Part shown: positions 7,427 through 14,296 of the stretch, in pieces
Position numbering within the stretch: position 1 is the stretch's first letter
Layout of the letters: every line of letters begins with the position of its first letter
DNA from: an uncultured Kiritimatiellota bacterium
GTDB taxonomy: Bacteria; Verrucomicrobiota; Kiritimatiellia; RFP12; UBA1067
Assembly (NCBI GenBank): GCA_934643865.1
Contig: CAKUCX010000069.1
Location: forward strand, 1-18,756
Direction of reading: 5' to 3'
Length of the DNA stretch: 18,756 bases
Program-made: the position numbers and the translations under genes
The notes under the pieces: generated by a model
What the model saw: only the letters and a program-made list of their open reading frames with translations
Database searches by the model: none
Told to the model about the DNA's origin: nothing

Positions 7427-8088
7427 GCCTCCGCAAGGTCTTCGTCGTCGCGATGGACAGCGAGGCGGCCGCCGTCACGGCGCACTTCGCCGACGTTGCG
7501 GAGGCGGCGGCGTTCGGCCGCCGCATCGTGACGAGCACGCTCGCGGGCGAGCCGACCGCCGTTGTCGTCTCCGGCGTCGGCAAGGTGAACGCCGCCGCCG
7601 CCGCGCAGCTTGCGCTCGCGCGCTTCAACCCCGAAGTCCTGCTGAACGTCGGCGTCGCGGGGGCGCTCCGCGCGCCGATGCGGGTCGCGGAGGTCTACCG
7701 CGTCCGTGCGGCCGTGCAGTACGACTTCGACCTCGCGCAGGTCAACGGCACGAAGGTCGGCACGCTCAACGAGTATGCGTCGCGCGAGATTCCGCTGGAT
7801 TGCGCGGGGAACGCGCTCCCCGAGGCCCTGCTCGCGACGGGCGACCGCTTCAACGATTCGCCTGCCGACTACCGCTTCCTCGTCGAGGACGTCCAGGCCG
7901 ACCTCCGCGATATGGAGGGGGCCGCGATTGCGCACGTCGCCTGCCGGGCGGGCGTGAAGGCCCGCGCGATCAAGGCCGTCTCGGACGTGGCCGGCGCCGG
8001 CGTCACGGCCGACCAGTACCGCCAGAACCTCGCGTGCGCCCTCAAGGCCCTCTCTGCGGCCGTCCCCGCCTTCTTCGGCGTGGGCTGA
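7423..8088 (+). CDS. Methylthioadenosine/S-adenosylhomocysteine nucleosidase family protein
   Basis: A 221-residue nucleoside phosphorylase/hydrolase-fold protein most like MTA/SAH nucleosidase (MtnN/Pfs), which cleaves adenine from methylthioadenosine or S-adenosylhomocysteine. Visible signatures are the N-terminal acidic residue in MDSEAAAV, VVSGVGKVNAA, LLNVGVAGAL, DMEGAAIAHV (with the Glu that holds the ribose) and KAVSDVAG with the catalytic Asp. The start is GTG, overlapping the preceding stop by four bases, with AGGAGG at 7407-7412 ten bases upstream. Related enzymes such as futalosine hydrolase share this fold, so the exact substrate is not certain. It is coupled to the phosphoesterase and lies 63 bp ahead of the transketolase gene. 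Confidence 0.82.
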   Translation: MSLRKVFVVAMDSEAAAVTAHFADVAEAAAFGRRIVTSTLAGEPTAVVVSGVGKVNAAAAAQLALARFNPEVLLNVGVAGALRAPMRVAEVYRVRAAVQYDFDLAQVNGTKVGTLNEYASREIPLDCAGNALPEALLATGDRFNDSPADYRFLVEDVQADLRDMEGAAIAHVACRAGVKARAIKAVSDVAGAGVTADQYRQNLACALKALSAAVPAFFGVG

Positions 8089-8151
8089 GCCGCCGCGTCG
8101 TCCGGGAGCCCGGAGCGCACGATTCCAACCCTCGAAAACAAGGCATGAAAC

Positions 8152-10155
8152 ATGAAACTGACGAATGATCAACTGAAACTCGCGGCCGACACGATCCGCT
8201 GTCTCGCGGCGGACATGGTGGAGCAGGCGAAGAGCGGCCACCCCGGCGTCGCGCTCGGCCTCGCGGACGTCGCGGCGTCCCTCTGGCTCAAGTTCCTCGC
8301 CTTCGACCCCAAGGACGTCGCCTGGCCCGACCGCGACCGCCTCGTCTTTTCGGGCGGGCACGGCTCGTCGCTCGTCTACGCGCTCCTCCACCTCGCGGGC
8401 GCGGGCGACCTGAAGCTCGACGAACTCAAGACCTTCCGCCAGCTCGGCTCCCGCTGCGCAGGCCACCCCGAGCGCGGCCTGCTGCCGGGCGTGGAGGTGA
8501 CGACGGGGCCGCTCGGCCAGGGCATCGCGATGGCCGTGGGCATGGCGATTGCCGAGCGCATGGACGCCGCGCGCTGGAACACGGATCCCGAGACGCCCGT
8601 CGTAGACCACCGCACGTGGGTCTTCTGCGGCGACGGTGACCTGGAGGAAGGCATCTCCCACGAGGCCTGCTCGCTCGCGGGCGCGCTCAAGCTTGACCGG
8701 CTCTGCCTCGTCTACGACTCGAACAACATCACGATCGAGGGGACGGCCGACCTCGCGCTCGCGGACGACACGCGCGCGCGCTTCGAGGCGTACGGCTGGA
8801 AGGTCTTCGACTGCGACGGACACGACTTCGACGCGATCGACCGCGCCTTCCGCAAGGCCGTCAAGGTCGTCGGCCGCCCCACGCTCATCATCGCGAAGAC
8901 GCACATTGGCAAGGGCTGCCCCACGAAGCAGGACACGAGCGCCTGCCACGGCGCGCCTCTTGGCGCGGAGGAGCTGGCCGGGCTCAAGCGGAACCTCGGG
9001 TTCGACCCGGAGAAGTCCTTCGACGTGCCCGGCGACGTCTACGACTGGTTCGAGGACCGCGGCGCGGCGTGCCACCGCATGAATCTGCGCTGGAAGAAGG
9101 CACTGCGCGACTGGACGGCTGCGCATGCCGACCTCGCCGCCGCGCGCGACGCGGCCCAGCACGGCTACCTGCCGCAGAGGCTGGAGGCGAAGCTGCCCGC
9201 CTTCGACCCCGCCAAGCCCGTCGCCACGCGCAACGCCTGCGGCGCGGTGATGAGCGCCCTCGCCGCCGAGGTGCCGTTCCTCGTGGGCGGCTCCGCCGAC
9301 CTCGAACCCTCGAACAAGACGAACCTCAAGCCGTTCGGCTGGAACTCCGCCTCGGACTTCTCCGGGCGCAACTTCCACTGGGGCATCCGCGAACTCGGCA
9401 TGAGCGCGATCGTGAACGGCCTCGTCGCCCACGGCGGCTACCGCGCGTTCGGCGCGACGTTCGCCGTCTTCAGCGACTACTGCAAGCCGGCGATGCGCCT
9501 CGCGGCCCTCATGGGCCTGCCGTCGCTGTGGGTCTTCTCGCACGACTCCTTCTACGTGGGCGAGGACGGCCCGACGCACGAGCCCGTCGAGCAGCTCGCC
9601 ATGCTGCGCACGACGCCGAACCTCTGCACGTTCCGTCCCGCCGACGCGAACGAGACGGGCGCGTGCTGGCTTGCGATGCTGCAGCGCAAGGACGGCCCGT
9701 CGTGCATCCTCACGAGCCGCCAGAACCTGCCCGTCCTGGAGGGCGTCTCGCCGGAGAAGGTCGCGAAGGGGGCCTACGTCATCTGGGAGGCGAGCCCGAT
9801 GCCCGACGTCCTCTTCCTCGCGACGGGCAGCGAGGTGGCGCTCTGCATCGAGGCCGCCAAGCGCCTCGCCGAGACGGGCCGCAGCGCGCGCGTCGTCTCG
9901 ATGCCGTGCCGCGAGCTCTTCGAGCGCCAGCCGCTCGCCTACCGCGAGAGCGTCGTGCCCGGCACGTGCGCGAAGCGCGTGATCGTGGAGGCCGGCGTGA
10001 CGTTCGGCTGGGAGCGCTACGCGATCAACTCCGCGACGACGCGCTACGTCACGCTCGACACGTTCGGCGCCTCGGCCCCCTACAAGGTTCTCGCCGAGCA
10101 GTTCGGCTTCACCGTCGACAACGTCTATGCGCAGGCGCGGGAGATGCTGAGTTAG
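8152..10155 (+). CDS. tkt: Transketolase
   Basis: A full-length 667-residue thiamine-diphosphate enzyme moving two-carbon ketol units between pentose and hexose phosphates in the pentose phosphate pathway. N-terminal marks are KSGHPGVALGLADVA and the RDRLVFSGGHGSSLVYALLH region. The TPP/Mg site is GDGDLEEGISHEACSLAG, ending in YDSNN. The central pyrimidine domain has WGIRELGMSAIVNG and EDGPTHEPVEQ, and the C-terminal domain starts near VLFLATGSEVAL. All domains are present. AAGG at 8140-8143 precedes the ATG by eight bases; an upstream ATG at 8145 is in a different frame. It is probably the last gene of the phosphoesterase-nucleosidase-transketolase unit, and octamer array B starts one base after its stop. 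Confidence 0.97.
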   Translation: MKLTNDQLKLAADTIRCLAADMVEQAKSGHPGVALGLADVAASLWLKFLAFDPKDVAWPDRDRLVFSGGHGSSLVYALLHLAGAGDLKLDELKTFRQLGSRCAGHPERGLLPGVEVTTGPLGQGIAMAVGMAIAERMDAARWNTDPETPVVDHRTWVFCGDGDLEEGISHEACSLAGALKLDRLCLVYDSNNITIEGTADLALADDTRARFEAYGWKVFDCDGHDFDAIDRAFRKAVKVVGRPTLIIAKTHIGKGCPTKQDTSACHGAPLGAEELAGLKRNLGFDPEKSFDVPGDVYDWFEDRGAACHRMNLRWKKALRDWTAAHADLAAARDAAQHGYLPQRLEAKLPAFDPAKPVATRNACGAVMSALAAEVPFLVGGSADLEPSNKTNLKPFGWNSASDFSGRNFHWGIRELGMSAIVNGLVAHGGYRAFGATFAVFSDYCKPAMRLAALMGLPSLWVFSHDSFYVGEDGPTHEPVEQLAMLRTTPNLCTFRPADANETGACWLAMLQRKDGPSCILTSRQNLPVLEGVSPEKVAKGAYVIWEASPMPDVLFLATGSEVALCIEAAKRLAETGRSARVVSMPCRELFERQPLAYRESVVPGTCAKRVIVEAGVTFGWERYAINSATTRYVTLDTFGASAPYKVLAEQFGFTVDNVYAQAREMLS

Positions 10156-10156
10156 A

Positions 10157-10188
10157 TTAAGTGGTTAAGTAGTTAAGTAGTTAAGTCT
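10157..10188. repeat. Octamer array B, forward arm
   Basis: TTAAGTGG, TTAAGTAG and TTAAGTAG at 10157-10180, then a decayed TTAAGTCT, begin one base after the transketolase stop codon. The 24 bases 10157-10180 are the exact reverse complement of 10425-10448 in the far arm, so the arms bracket about 244 bp that include the CACAAAG palindrome. A short reverse fragment CCACTTAA also occurs at 10238-10245 in the core. Confidence 0.9.
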
Positions 10189-10281
10189 CTTCGTACCACG
10201 ATCATGGCGTCCTTGTCCGCATGACTGAACAATTGAACCACTTAACTTAACCACGATTCCTTCGTCAATCAAATATTGTAA

Positions 10282-10335
10282 GCCACAAAGAACACAACGT
10301 CACAAAGCCTTTGCGGTCTTTGTGTTCTTTGCGGC
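10282..10335. repeat. Imperfect palindrome with ACAAAGAACACAA arms inside array B
   Basis: The left arm at 10282-10307 starts GCCACAAAGAACACAA, and the right arm at 10309-10335 ends TTGTGTTCTTTGCGGC. They pair over about 26 bp with a few mismatches and almost no loop. AT-rich flanks surround it and six A residues follow on the plus strand. It resembles interspersed CACAAAG/CTTTGTG palindromes found in intergenic DNA of diverse bacteria, and looks like a small mobile or REP-type element inserted within the octamer cluster. Either strand lacks the downstream T-run of a terminator. Confidence 0.75.
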
Positions 10336-10366
10336 AAAAAATCACCATATTTCGTCTCCGGTCCTA

Positions 10367-10456
10367 TAACTTAACCACCAACTTAACCACTTAACCACTT
10401 ATACTTAACTACTTAACCACTTAACTACTTAACTACTTAACCACTTAACTACTTAA
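10367..10456. repeat. Octamer array B, reverse arm
   Basis: Reverse-complement units CCACTTAA and CTACTTAA with some irregular spacers run from 10367; six perfect consecutive octamers cover 10409-10456. The array ends six bases before the ATG of the alpha/beta hydrolase gene, leaving no room for a normal ribosome binding site. It contains one TATACT (10400-10405), identical to the -10 box seen elsewhere in the window, without a convincing -35. Confidence 0.9.
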
Positions 10457-10461
10457 CCCAC

Positions 10462-11256
10462 ATGGCGGACGGGGACTACGAGCGCGGGAGGGGGCGCGAG
10501 ATCGCGTTTCTGGCGGCGCGCCTGCGCGCGCTCGGGAAGGCGCGTGCGGCTTCGCCGCGCGTGTTCGTCTTCAATGGCTGGGCGGCCTCGCCGCATGCGT
10601 GGAATCTCTGCACCTTCGTGTCCCGGATTCCGGGATGCCGTCTTTTCTCCTACGTCGAGCAGCTCGACGGCCTCGCCGCGCGCGCCTTCGACGCGGCCCC
10701 GGACGCCCGGCATCTCCTCGTCGGCTGGTCGATGGGCGGCAGCATGGCGTTGCGGCTCGCCTGCCGGCGCCCGGACCGCATCGCGGGCCTCGTCCTCCTC
10801 GCGGCGACGCCGCGCATGATGGAAGACCCGGCGACAGGCTGGAAGGGCCTGGGCGCGTACCGCCTCGCCGCGCTCCGCAAGGGGCTTGAGCTGACCCAGG
10901 GAGAGGGCTTCTTCGGCGTCCCCGAAGGGAGGCCGAATCCCTATCTCGTCGACGTCCCCGAAAATCTGGCGCGCGGCCTTCGGTACCTGCTCGACACCGA
11001 CCTCCGCGCCGACCTGGAGCGGACGTTCCCTCGCTCCCCCGCTTCCCGCCCCCCGTTCCCCGTCTTCATCTTTCAGAGCGCGCGCGACGGCATTGTGCGG
11101 CCGGAGAACGCCGCCTACCTGAAGACGGTCTTTCCACAGGCCTGCGTGGCGACCGTGCCCGGCACGGAACACGCGCTGCCCATTCTGATTCCAAAGGAGA
11201 TCGACGATGCCGTTGACGCTTGCCTCGCAGTCGCCGCGCAGGGCGCGCATCCTTGA
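10462..11256 (+). CDS. Alpha/beta hydrolase, BioH/BioG-like
   Basis: A 264-residue protein with the alpha/beta hydrolase fold and a probable catalytic triad: Ser in LLVGWSMGGSMA (nucleophile elbow GWSMG), Asp in FQSARDGIV and His in PGTEHALP. FNGWAASPHAWN near residue 35 supplies the oxyanion-hole region. The shape recalls carboxylesterases that free pimelate from its ACP methyl ester in biotin synthesis, but no bio gene is nearby and the substrate is open. No Shine-Dalgarno is visible before the ATG because repeat units occupy that space, so the start may be different or translation may be weak. Its last 50 bases overlap maf in another frame, so the two genes are probably translated together. 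Confidence 0.75.
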   Translation: MADGDYERGRGREIAFLAARLRALGKARAASPRVFVFNGWAASPHAWNLCTFVSRIPGCRLFSYVEQLDGLAARAFDAAPDARHLLVGWSMGGSMALRLACRRPDRIAGLVLLAATPRMMEDPATGWKGLGAYRLAALRKGLELTQGEGFFGVPEGRPNPYLVDVPENLARGLRYLLDTDLRADLERTFPRSPASRPPFPVFIFQSARDGIVRPENAAYLKTVFPQACVATVPGTEHALPILIPKEIDDAVDACLAVAAQGAHP

Positions 11257-11740
11257 GGCGTTGGGCGTGCCGTTTGACGTTCTCGCGACGCACGCCCCCG
11301 AAGTGACATTCCCGCACGACCCCGCGCGCACCGTCCGCGAAAACGCCCTCCTCAAGCTGCGCGCCTGCCCGCGTGCGCCCGCCCTCGCGGCGGACACGAT
11401 CGTCTGGCTCGGCGGGAAGATCTACGGCAAGCCGCGCGACCTCGCCGAGGCGAAGGACTTTCTGCGGGAGCTTTCGGGGCGGACGCACACGGTCTTCACG
11501 GGCGTCGCCTACCGAGACGCCTCCGGCGCCGTCCGCATGGCGTGCGAGCGCTCCGACGTGACGTTCCGCGTCCTGTCGGAGGCCGACATCGACGCCTACG
11601 TCGCGCGCGTCCGCCCGGTTGACCGCGCGGGCGCATACGACATCGACGAAAGCGGCGGGCTTGTGGTGGCGTCCTACACCGGCAGCCACGAGAACATCAT
11701 GGGCCTGCCGGTCGAGCCGCTGCGCGCGTGGGGGCTTTAG
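11207..11740 (+). CDS. maf: Maf family nucleotide pyrophosphatase
   Basis: A 177-residue Maf/HAM1-type protein. Members hydrolyse non-canonical or canonical nucleoside triphosphates (dTTP, UTP or modified forms) to monophosphates and are linked to septum formation and housecleaning. The signatures present are LASQSPRRARIL at the N-terminus, the catalytic region LAADTIVW, KPRDLAEAKDFLRELSGRTH, FTGVA, and RAGAYDIDESGG. It is slightly shorter than usual (about 190). The ATG has AAGGAG at 11194-11199 seven bases away, supporting the start despite the 50-base overlap with the upstream hydrolase gene. The stop TAG shares bases with the iolB stop on the opposite strand. Confidence 0.92.
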   Translation: MPLTLASQSPRRARILEALGVPFDVLATHAPEVTFPHDPARTVRENALLKLRACPRAPALAADTIVWLGGKIYGKPRDLAEAKDFLRELSGRTHTVFTGVAYRDASGAVRMACERSDVTFRVLSEADIDAYVARVRPVDRAGAYDIDESGGLVVASYTGSHENIMGLPVEPLRAWGL

Positions 11741-12543
11741 CCCTGCTGCCTGACCCAGGCGTGGGCGGGGTCCATCGAAGAGACGAGGCCGCGTCCCTGG
11801 CTGCCCGCCATCGTCCAGAGGTAGTACATCTGGTAGCCGGGGGCGCCGACGAGGGGGTGGTAGCCCTCCGCGATCGCGACGGTGTCGTGGTCCTGCACGC
11901 GGTAGGCTTCGTTGAGGGCGCCGTCCGGCGTGTAGATGCTCTGGAAGCCGAAGCCCTGAACGGGGTCGAAGAGGTAGAAGTAGGTCTCCTCCATGTCCAG
12001 CTCGGCGGGCGGGTTGTTCACGTCGTGGCGGTGGCTCGGGTAGCCGCTCCAGTTGCCGCTCGGAATCATGCCTTCGCCGATGTAGAGGTGCTCGCTGTCG
12101 AACGTCTCGTCGAGGATGATTTCGCTCGTGCGCGTCCAGTTGTCCTTGCCGAGTTCGATGTGGCGCGTGTCGGCGGGCTTGATGAGGGTGGGCTTCGCGG
12201 TGTCGCGCGTGGCGGGCGAGCCGTTGAAGGCGAATTCGACGTCCGTCGTCGCCTCCAGCGTGTAGGCCGTGCGGCGGGGCAGGTAGAGGCAGTGGGGCTT
12301 GCCCGTGAAGGGGCTCGTGCGGCCGTCGGCGACCTCGAACGCCCAGCCGTCGCCGTGCGCCTTGAAGTTGCCGCCGATGAGGACGAGCGCCACCTCCATT
12401 TCGCCCGTGTTGTCCGAGTAGGCCGTGCCCGCCGCGAGTTTGACGACGCCGAACTTCGTCAGCTTCATCTTGCGCTCGCCCACGTCGAAGATCTTGTTGT
12501 AGCCCTGCTGCGGCTTGCAGCGGATGAGAAACTTGTCGCTCAT
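11737..12543 (-). CDS. iolB: 5-deoxy-glucuronate isomerase
   Basis: A 268-residue two-cupin protein of the IolB/KduI superfamily. IolB isomerises 5-deoxy-D-glucuronate to 5-dehydro-2-deoxy-D-gluconate in myo-inositol breakdown. Typical IolB segments are PSGNWSGYPSHRHD (metal-binding His residues), METYFYLF-like METYFY context in EETYFYLFDP, and AEGYHPLVGAPGYQMYYLW. Length fits the family. The ATG at 12543 has AAAGGA nine bases upstream. A longer reading frame starting at 12633 is rejected because it would begin upstream of the predicted promoter. No other iol gene is in the window, so it is a solo gene here. It converges on maf with a four-base stop overlap and diverges from galK. Confidence 0.92.
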   Translation of the reverse strand: MSDKFLIRCKPQQGYNKIFDVGERKMKLTKFGVVKLAAGTAYSDNTGEMEVALVLIGGNFKAHGDGWAFEVADGRTSPFTGKPHCLYLPRRTAYTLEATTDVEFAFNGSPATRDTAKPTLIKPADTRHIELGKDNWTRTSEIILDETFDSEHLYIGEGMIPSGNWSGYPSHRHDVNNPPAELDMEETYFYLFDPVQGFGFQSIYTPDGALNEAYRVQDHDTVAIAEGYHPLVGAPGYQMYYLWTMAGSQGRGLVSSMDPAHAWVRQQG

Positions 12544-12566
12544 GTCCAATCGTCCTTTCGGCGCGT

Positions 12567-12595
12567 ATTCTACTCCATTCTCCCCGCGTCCGCAA
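12567..12595 (-). promoter_or_regulatory. Predicted iolB promoter
   Basis: Read on the minus strand, TTGCGG (12595-12590), a 17-bp spacer and TAGAAT (12572-12567) form a sigma70-type promoter. The start would be near 12560, giving a leader of roughly 17 nt that contains the AAAGGA ribosome binding site. Confidence 0.6.
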
Positions 12596-12599
12596 GTGG

Positions 12600-12852
12600 G
12601 GATTGAATGTGCGGGTAATGCGTCACTGAACAACGGGGTATGGAAACTCCGAGGGTTGGCAAAGGGGCTCCGCTACCGCTGCGCCTGACGCTCCGCACGA
12701 TTCAACCGTCCAACCCGCCTCTTGGGGAACAGGAATTCGCGCACGTCCGACTTCTTCCCCGCCGTCCGCGCCGCTGCCGGCGGCCATACGCTCGGCATGC
12801 TCCTCGCCGCCGCCGAAGGCCGCCCGCGCGTCGTCAATTCGGCGCGGCGGGC
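12600..12852. other. Intergenic stretch between iolB and galK promoters, possible coding remnant
   Basis: About 250 bp lie between the two divergent promoters. No complete gene is supported. The plus-strand frame 12728-12856 ends in TGA and from about 12740 shows the high G/C third-position bias of the real genes (peptide includes DFFPAVRAAAGGHTLGMLL), but it has no start, ribosome binding site or family I recognise. GGGTTGG at 12653-12659 and CCAACCC at 12710-12716 form a 7-bp inverted pair. It may hold a gene remnant or a small inserted element. Confidence 0.25.
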
Positions 12853-12881
12853 TTGACTTTTCCCTGCCGATAGTCCATACT
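12853..12881 (+). promoter_or_regulatory. Predicted galK promoter
   Basis: TTGACT (12853-12858), a 17-bp spacer and CATACT (12876-12881) are the best sigma70-type promoter in the window. The start would be near 12888, giving a leader of about 26 nt with AAGGAG at 12903-12908. Confidence 0.72.
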
Positions 12882-12913
12882 CAAGACAATTCAAACTTTT
12901 ACAAGGAGTGTTC

Positions 12914-14086
12914 ATGCAGAATCAGGCAGTCTACGATGAGCTGATGGCCAAGTTCGAGAAACTCTACGGCGTAAAGCCCGCAGCGGTGGCGTATGCCCCG
13001 GGACGCATCGAGGTGCTGGGGAACCACACCGACTACAACGAAGGCTACGTCTTCTCGGCCGCCATCGACAAGGGGACCTTCTTCGCGGTCGCGCCGTCGG
13101 CCGACACGACGTGTACCCTCACGGCGGGCGACCTCATGGAGACGGTCTCGTTCGACATTTCGGACGTCCGGCCCGCGAAGGAGATGACGTGGCAGAACTA
13201 CGTGACGGGCACGTTCAACTGGCTCTTCGACGACGAGCCCGCCAAGGCGGGCAAGGGCTGGAAGGGCATGTTCCTCGGCAACATCCCGCTCGGCGCGGGC
13301 CTCTCCTCGTCCGCCGCGCTTGAGATGTGTACGGCCCTCGCGCTCTGCAAGCTCTACGGCGTCGAGAAGGACAGGACGGCGCTCGCGAAGATCGGCCAGA
13401 AGGCGGAGCACACGTTCGCCGGATGCCCGTGCGGCCTCCTCGACCAGGCCTCCTCGCTCTACGGCAAGGAGGGCGGCCTCGTGAAGAGCGACTTCCGCAC
13501 CTGCACGTTCGAGAACGTGGACCTCGGCCCCTCGGTCGCGTTCATGATGGTGAAGTCGAATGCGAAGCACGCGCTCGTCGACGGCGCCTACGCCTGCCGC
13601 CGCCAGGCGTGCGAGGACGCGGCGAAGTACTTCGCGGGCGTCCTGAAGCACCCGGTCACGCACCTCCGCGACGTCTCCTGCGCCGAGTGGATCCTCTATC
13701 GCGGCGGTCTCTCCGAGACGACGGCCAAGCGCGCCGTCCACCCGATCGGCGAGGACGAGCGCGTGCTGCGCGGTGCGGCGCTGCTGGAGAAGGGCGACCT
13801 CGCCGGCTTCGGCGCGCTCATGTTCGACTCGCACGAATCGAGCCGCAGCTGGTTCGAGAACTCCTGCGAGGAGCTCGACACGATCGTCGACGCCGCCAAG
13901 GCGATTCCCGAAGTCCTCGGCGCGCGCCTCTCCGGCGGTGGTTTCGGCGGCAGCTGCTGCCTGCTCGTGAAGCCCGAGGCGGCGGACAAGATCGCCGCCG
14001 CGATCACGGCCGCCTACAAGACGGCCTACGGCGACGCGCCGACCTGCGCGGTCATCAAGCCGAGCGCGGGGGCCCACCTCGTTTAA
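12914..14086 (+). CDS. galK: Galactokinase (GHMP kinase family)
   Basis: A 390-residue GHMP kinase that phosphorylates galactose at C1 at the entry of the Leloir pathway. The galactokinase signature region reads APGRIEVLGNHTDYNEG (R31, H38, D40), the ATP loop is GAGLSSSAALEM, the catalytic Asp is D177 in CGLLDQ, and the C-terminal GHMP motif is LSGGGFGGSCC. The Tyr in GAYACRRQ matches the sugar-binding Tyr of known enzymes. N37 stands where characterised galactokinases have the sugar-contacting Glu of GEHTDY. The ATG at 12914 has AAGGAG five bases upstream and is preferred over the GTG at 12908, which overlaps that site. A FucP-like sugar transporter follows after octamer array C. Confidence 0.9.
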   Translation: MQNQAVYDELMAKFEKLYGVKPAAVAYAPGRIEVLGNHTDYNEGYVFSAAIDKGTFFAVAPSADTTCTLTAGDLMETVSFDISDVRPAKEMTWQNYVTGTFNWLFDDEPAKAGKGWKGMFLGNIPLGAGLSSSAALEMCTALALCKLYGVEKDRTALAKIGQKAEHTFAGCPCGLLDQASSLYGKEGGLVKSDFRTCTFENVDLGPSVAFMMVKSNAKHALVDGAYACRRQACEDAAKYFAGVLKHPVTHLRDVSCAEWILYRGGLSETTAKRAVHPIGEDERVLRGAALLEKGDLAGFGALMFDSHESSRSWFENSCEELDTIVDAAKAIPEVLGARLSGGGFGGSCCLLVKPEAADKIAAAITAAYKTAYGDAPTCAVIKPSAGAHLV

Positions 14087-14090
14087 GACG

Positions 14091-14279
14091 TTAAGTGGTT
14101 AAGTCGTCAAGTGGTTCAGTTGACCGGCAGGGACCATCGGGACCGTTTCATGCCTCAGCGACCTACCAACTGAATGACTTAACCACTTCACTGCTTAACG
14201 ACCTGTCAACTTAACTACTACTTACTTAACTACTTAACTACTTACTTAACTACTTAACTACTTAATTACTTAACTACTA
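14091..14279. repeat. Octamer array C, partly decayed, with inverted tail
   Basis: Forward units TTAAGTGG, TTAAGTCG, TCAAGTGG and TTCAGTTG run from 14091 to 14122, starting four bases after the galK stop. A unique core of about 44 nt follows. From 14167 (CAACTGAA, exact complement of 14115-14122) reverse units continue with irregular spacing to about 14279, many reading CTACTTAA. It ends 17 bases before the transporter ATG. More unit variation than in arrays A and B suggests an older or less constrained copy. Confidence 0.88.
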
Positions 14280-14296
14280 AAAAGGGAAACCAACTC

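Noticed and set aside
7237..9579. Long minus-strand open frame of 780 codons opposite the nucleosidase and transketolase genes
   Set aside because: It is antisense to two clear genes and Arg/Ala/Val/Glu-rich, the usual shadow of GC-rich coding DNA, with no family match.
10282..10335. Intrinsic terminator of the transketolase operon
   Set aside because: A-run rather than T-run follows the right arm on the plus strand, and the minus strand lacks a T-run as well; the stem is not GC-rich.
12544..12633. Thirty-codon N-terminal extension of iolB
   Set aside because: It crosses the predicted promoter, and the peptide does not resemble IolB, whereas ATG 12543 has a ribosome binding site.
12908..12913. 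GTG start for galactokinase at 12908
   Set aside because: The GTG overlaps the AAGGAG ribosome binding site, which is correctly spaced for the ATG at 12914.
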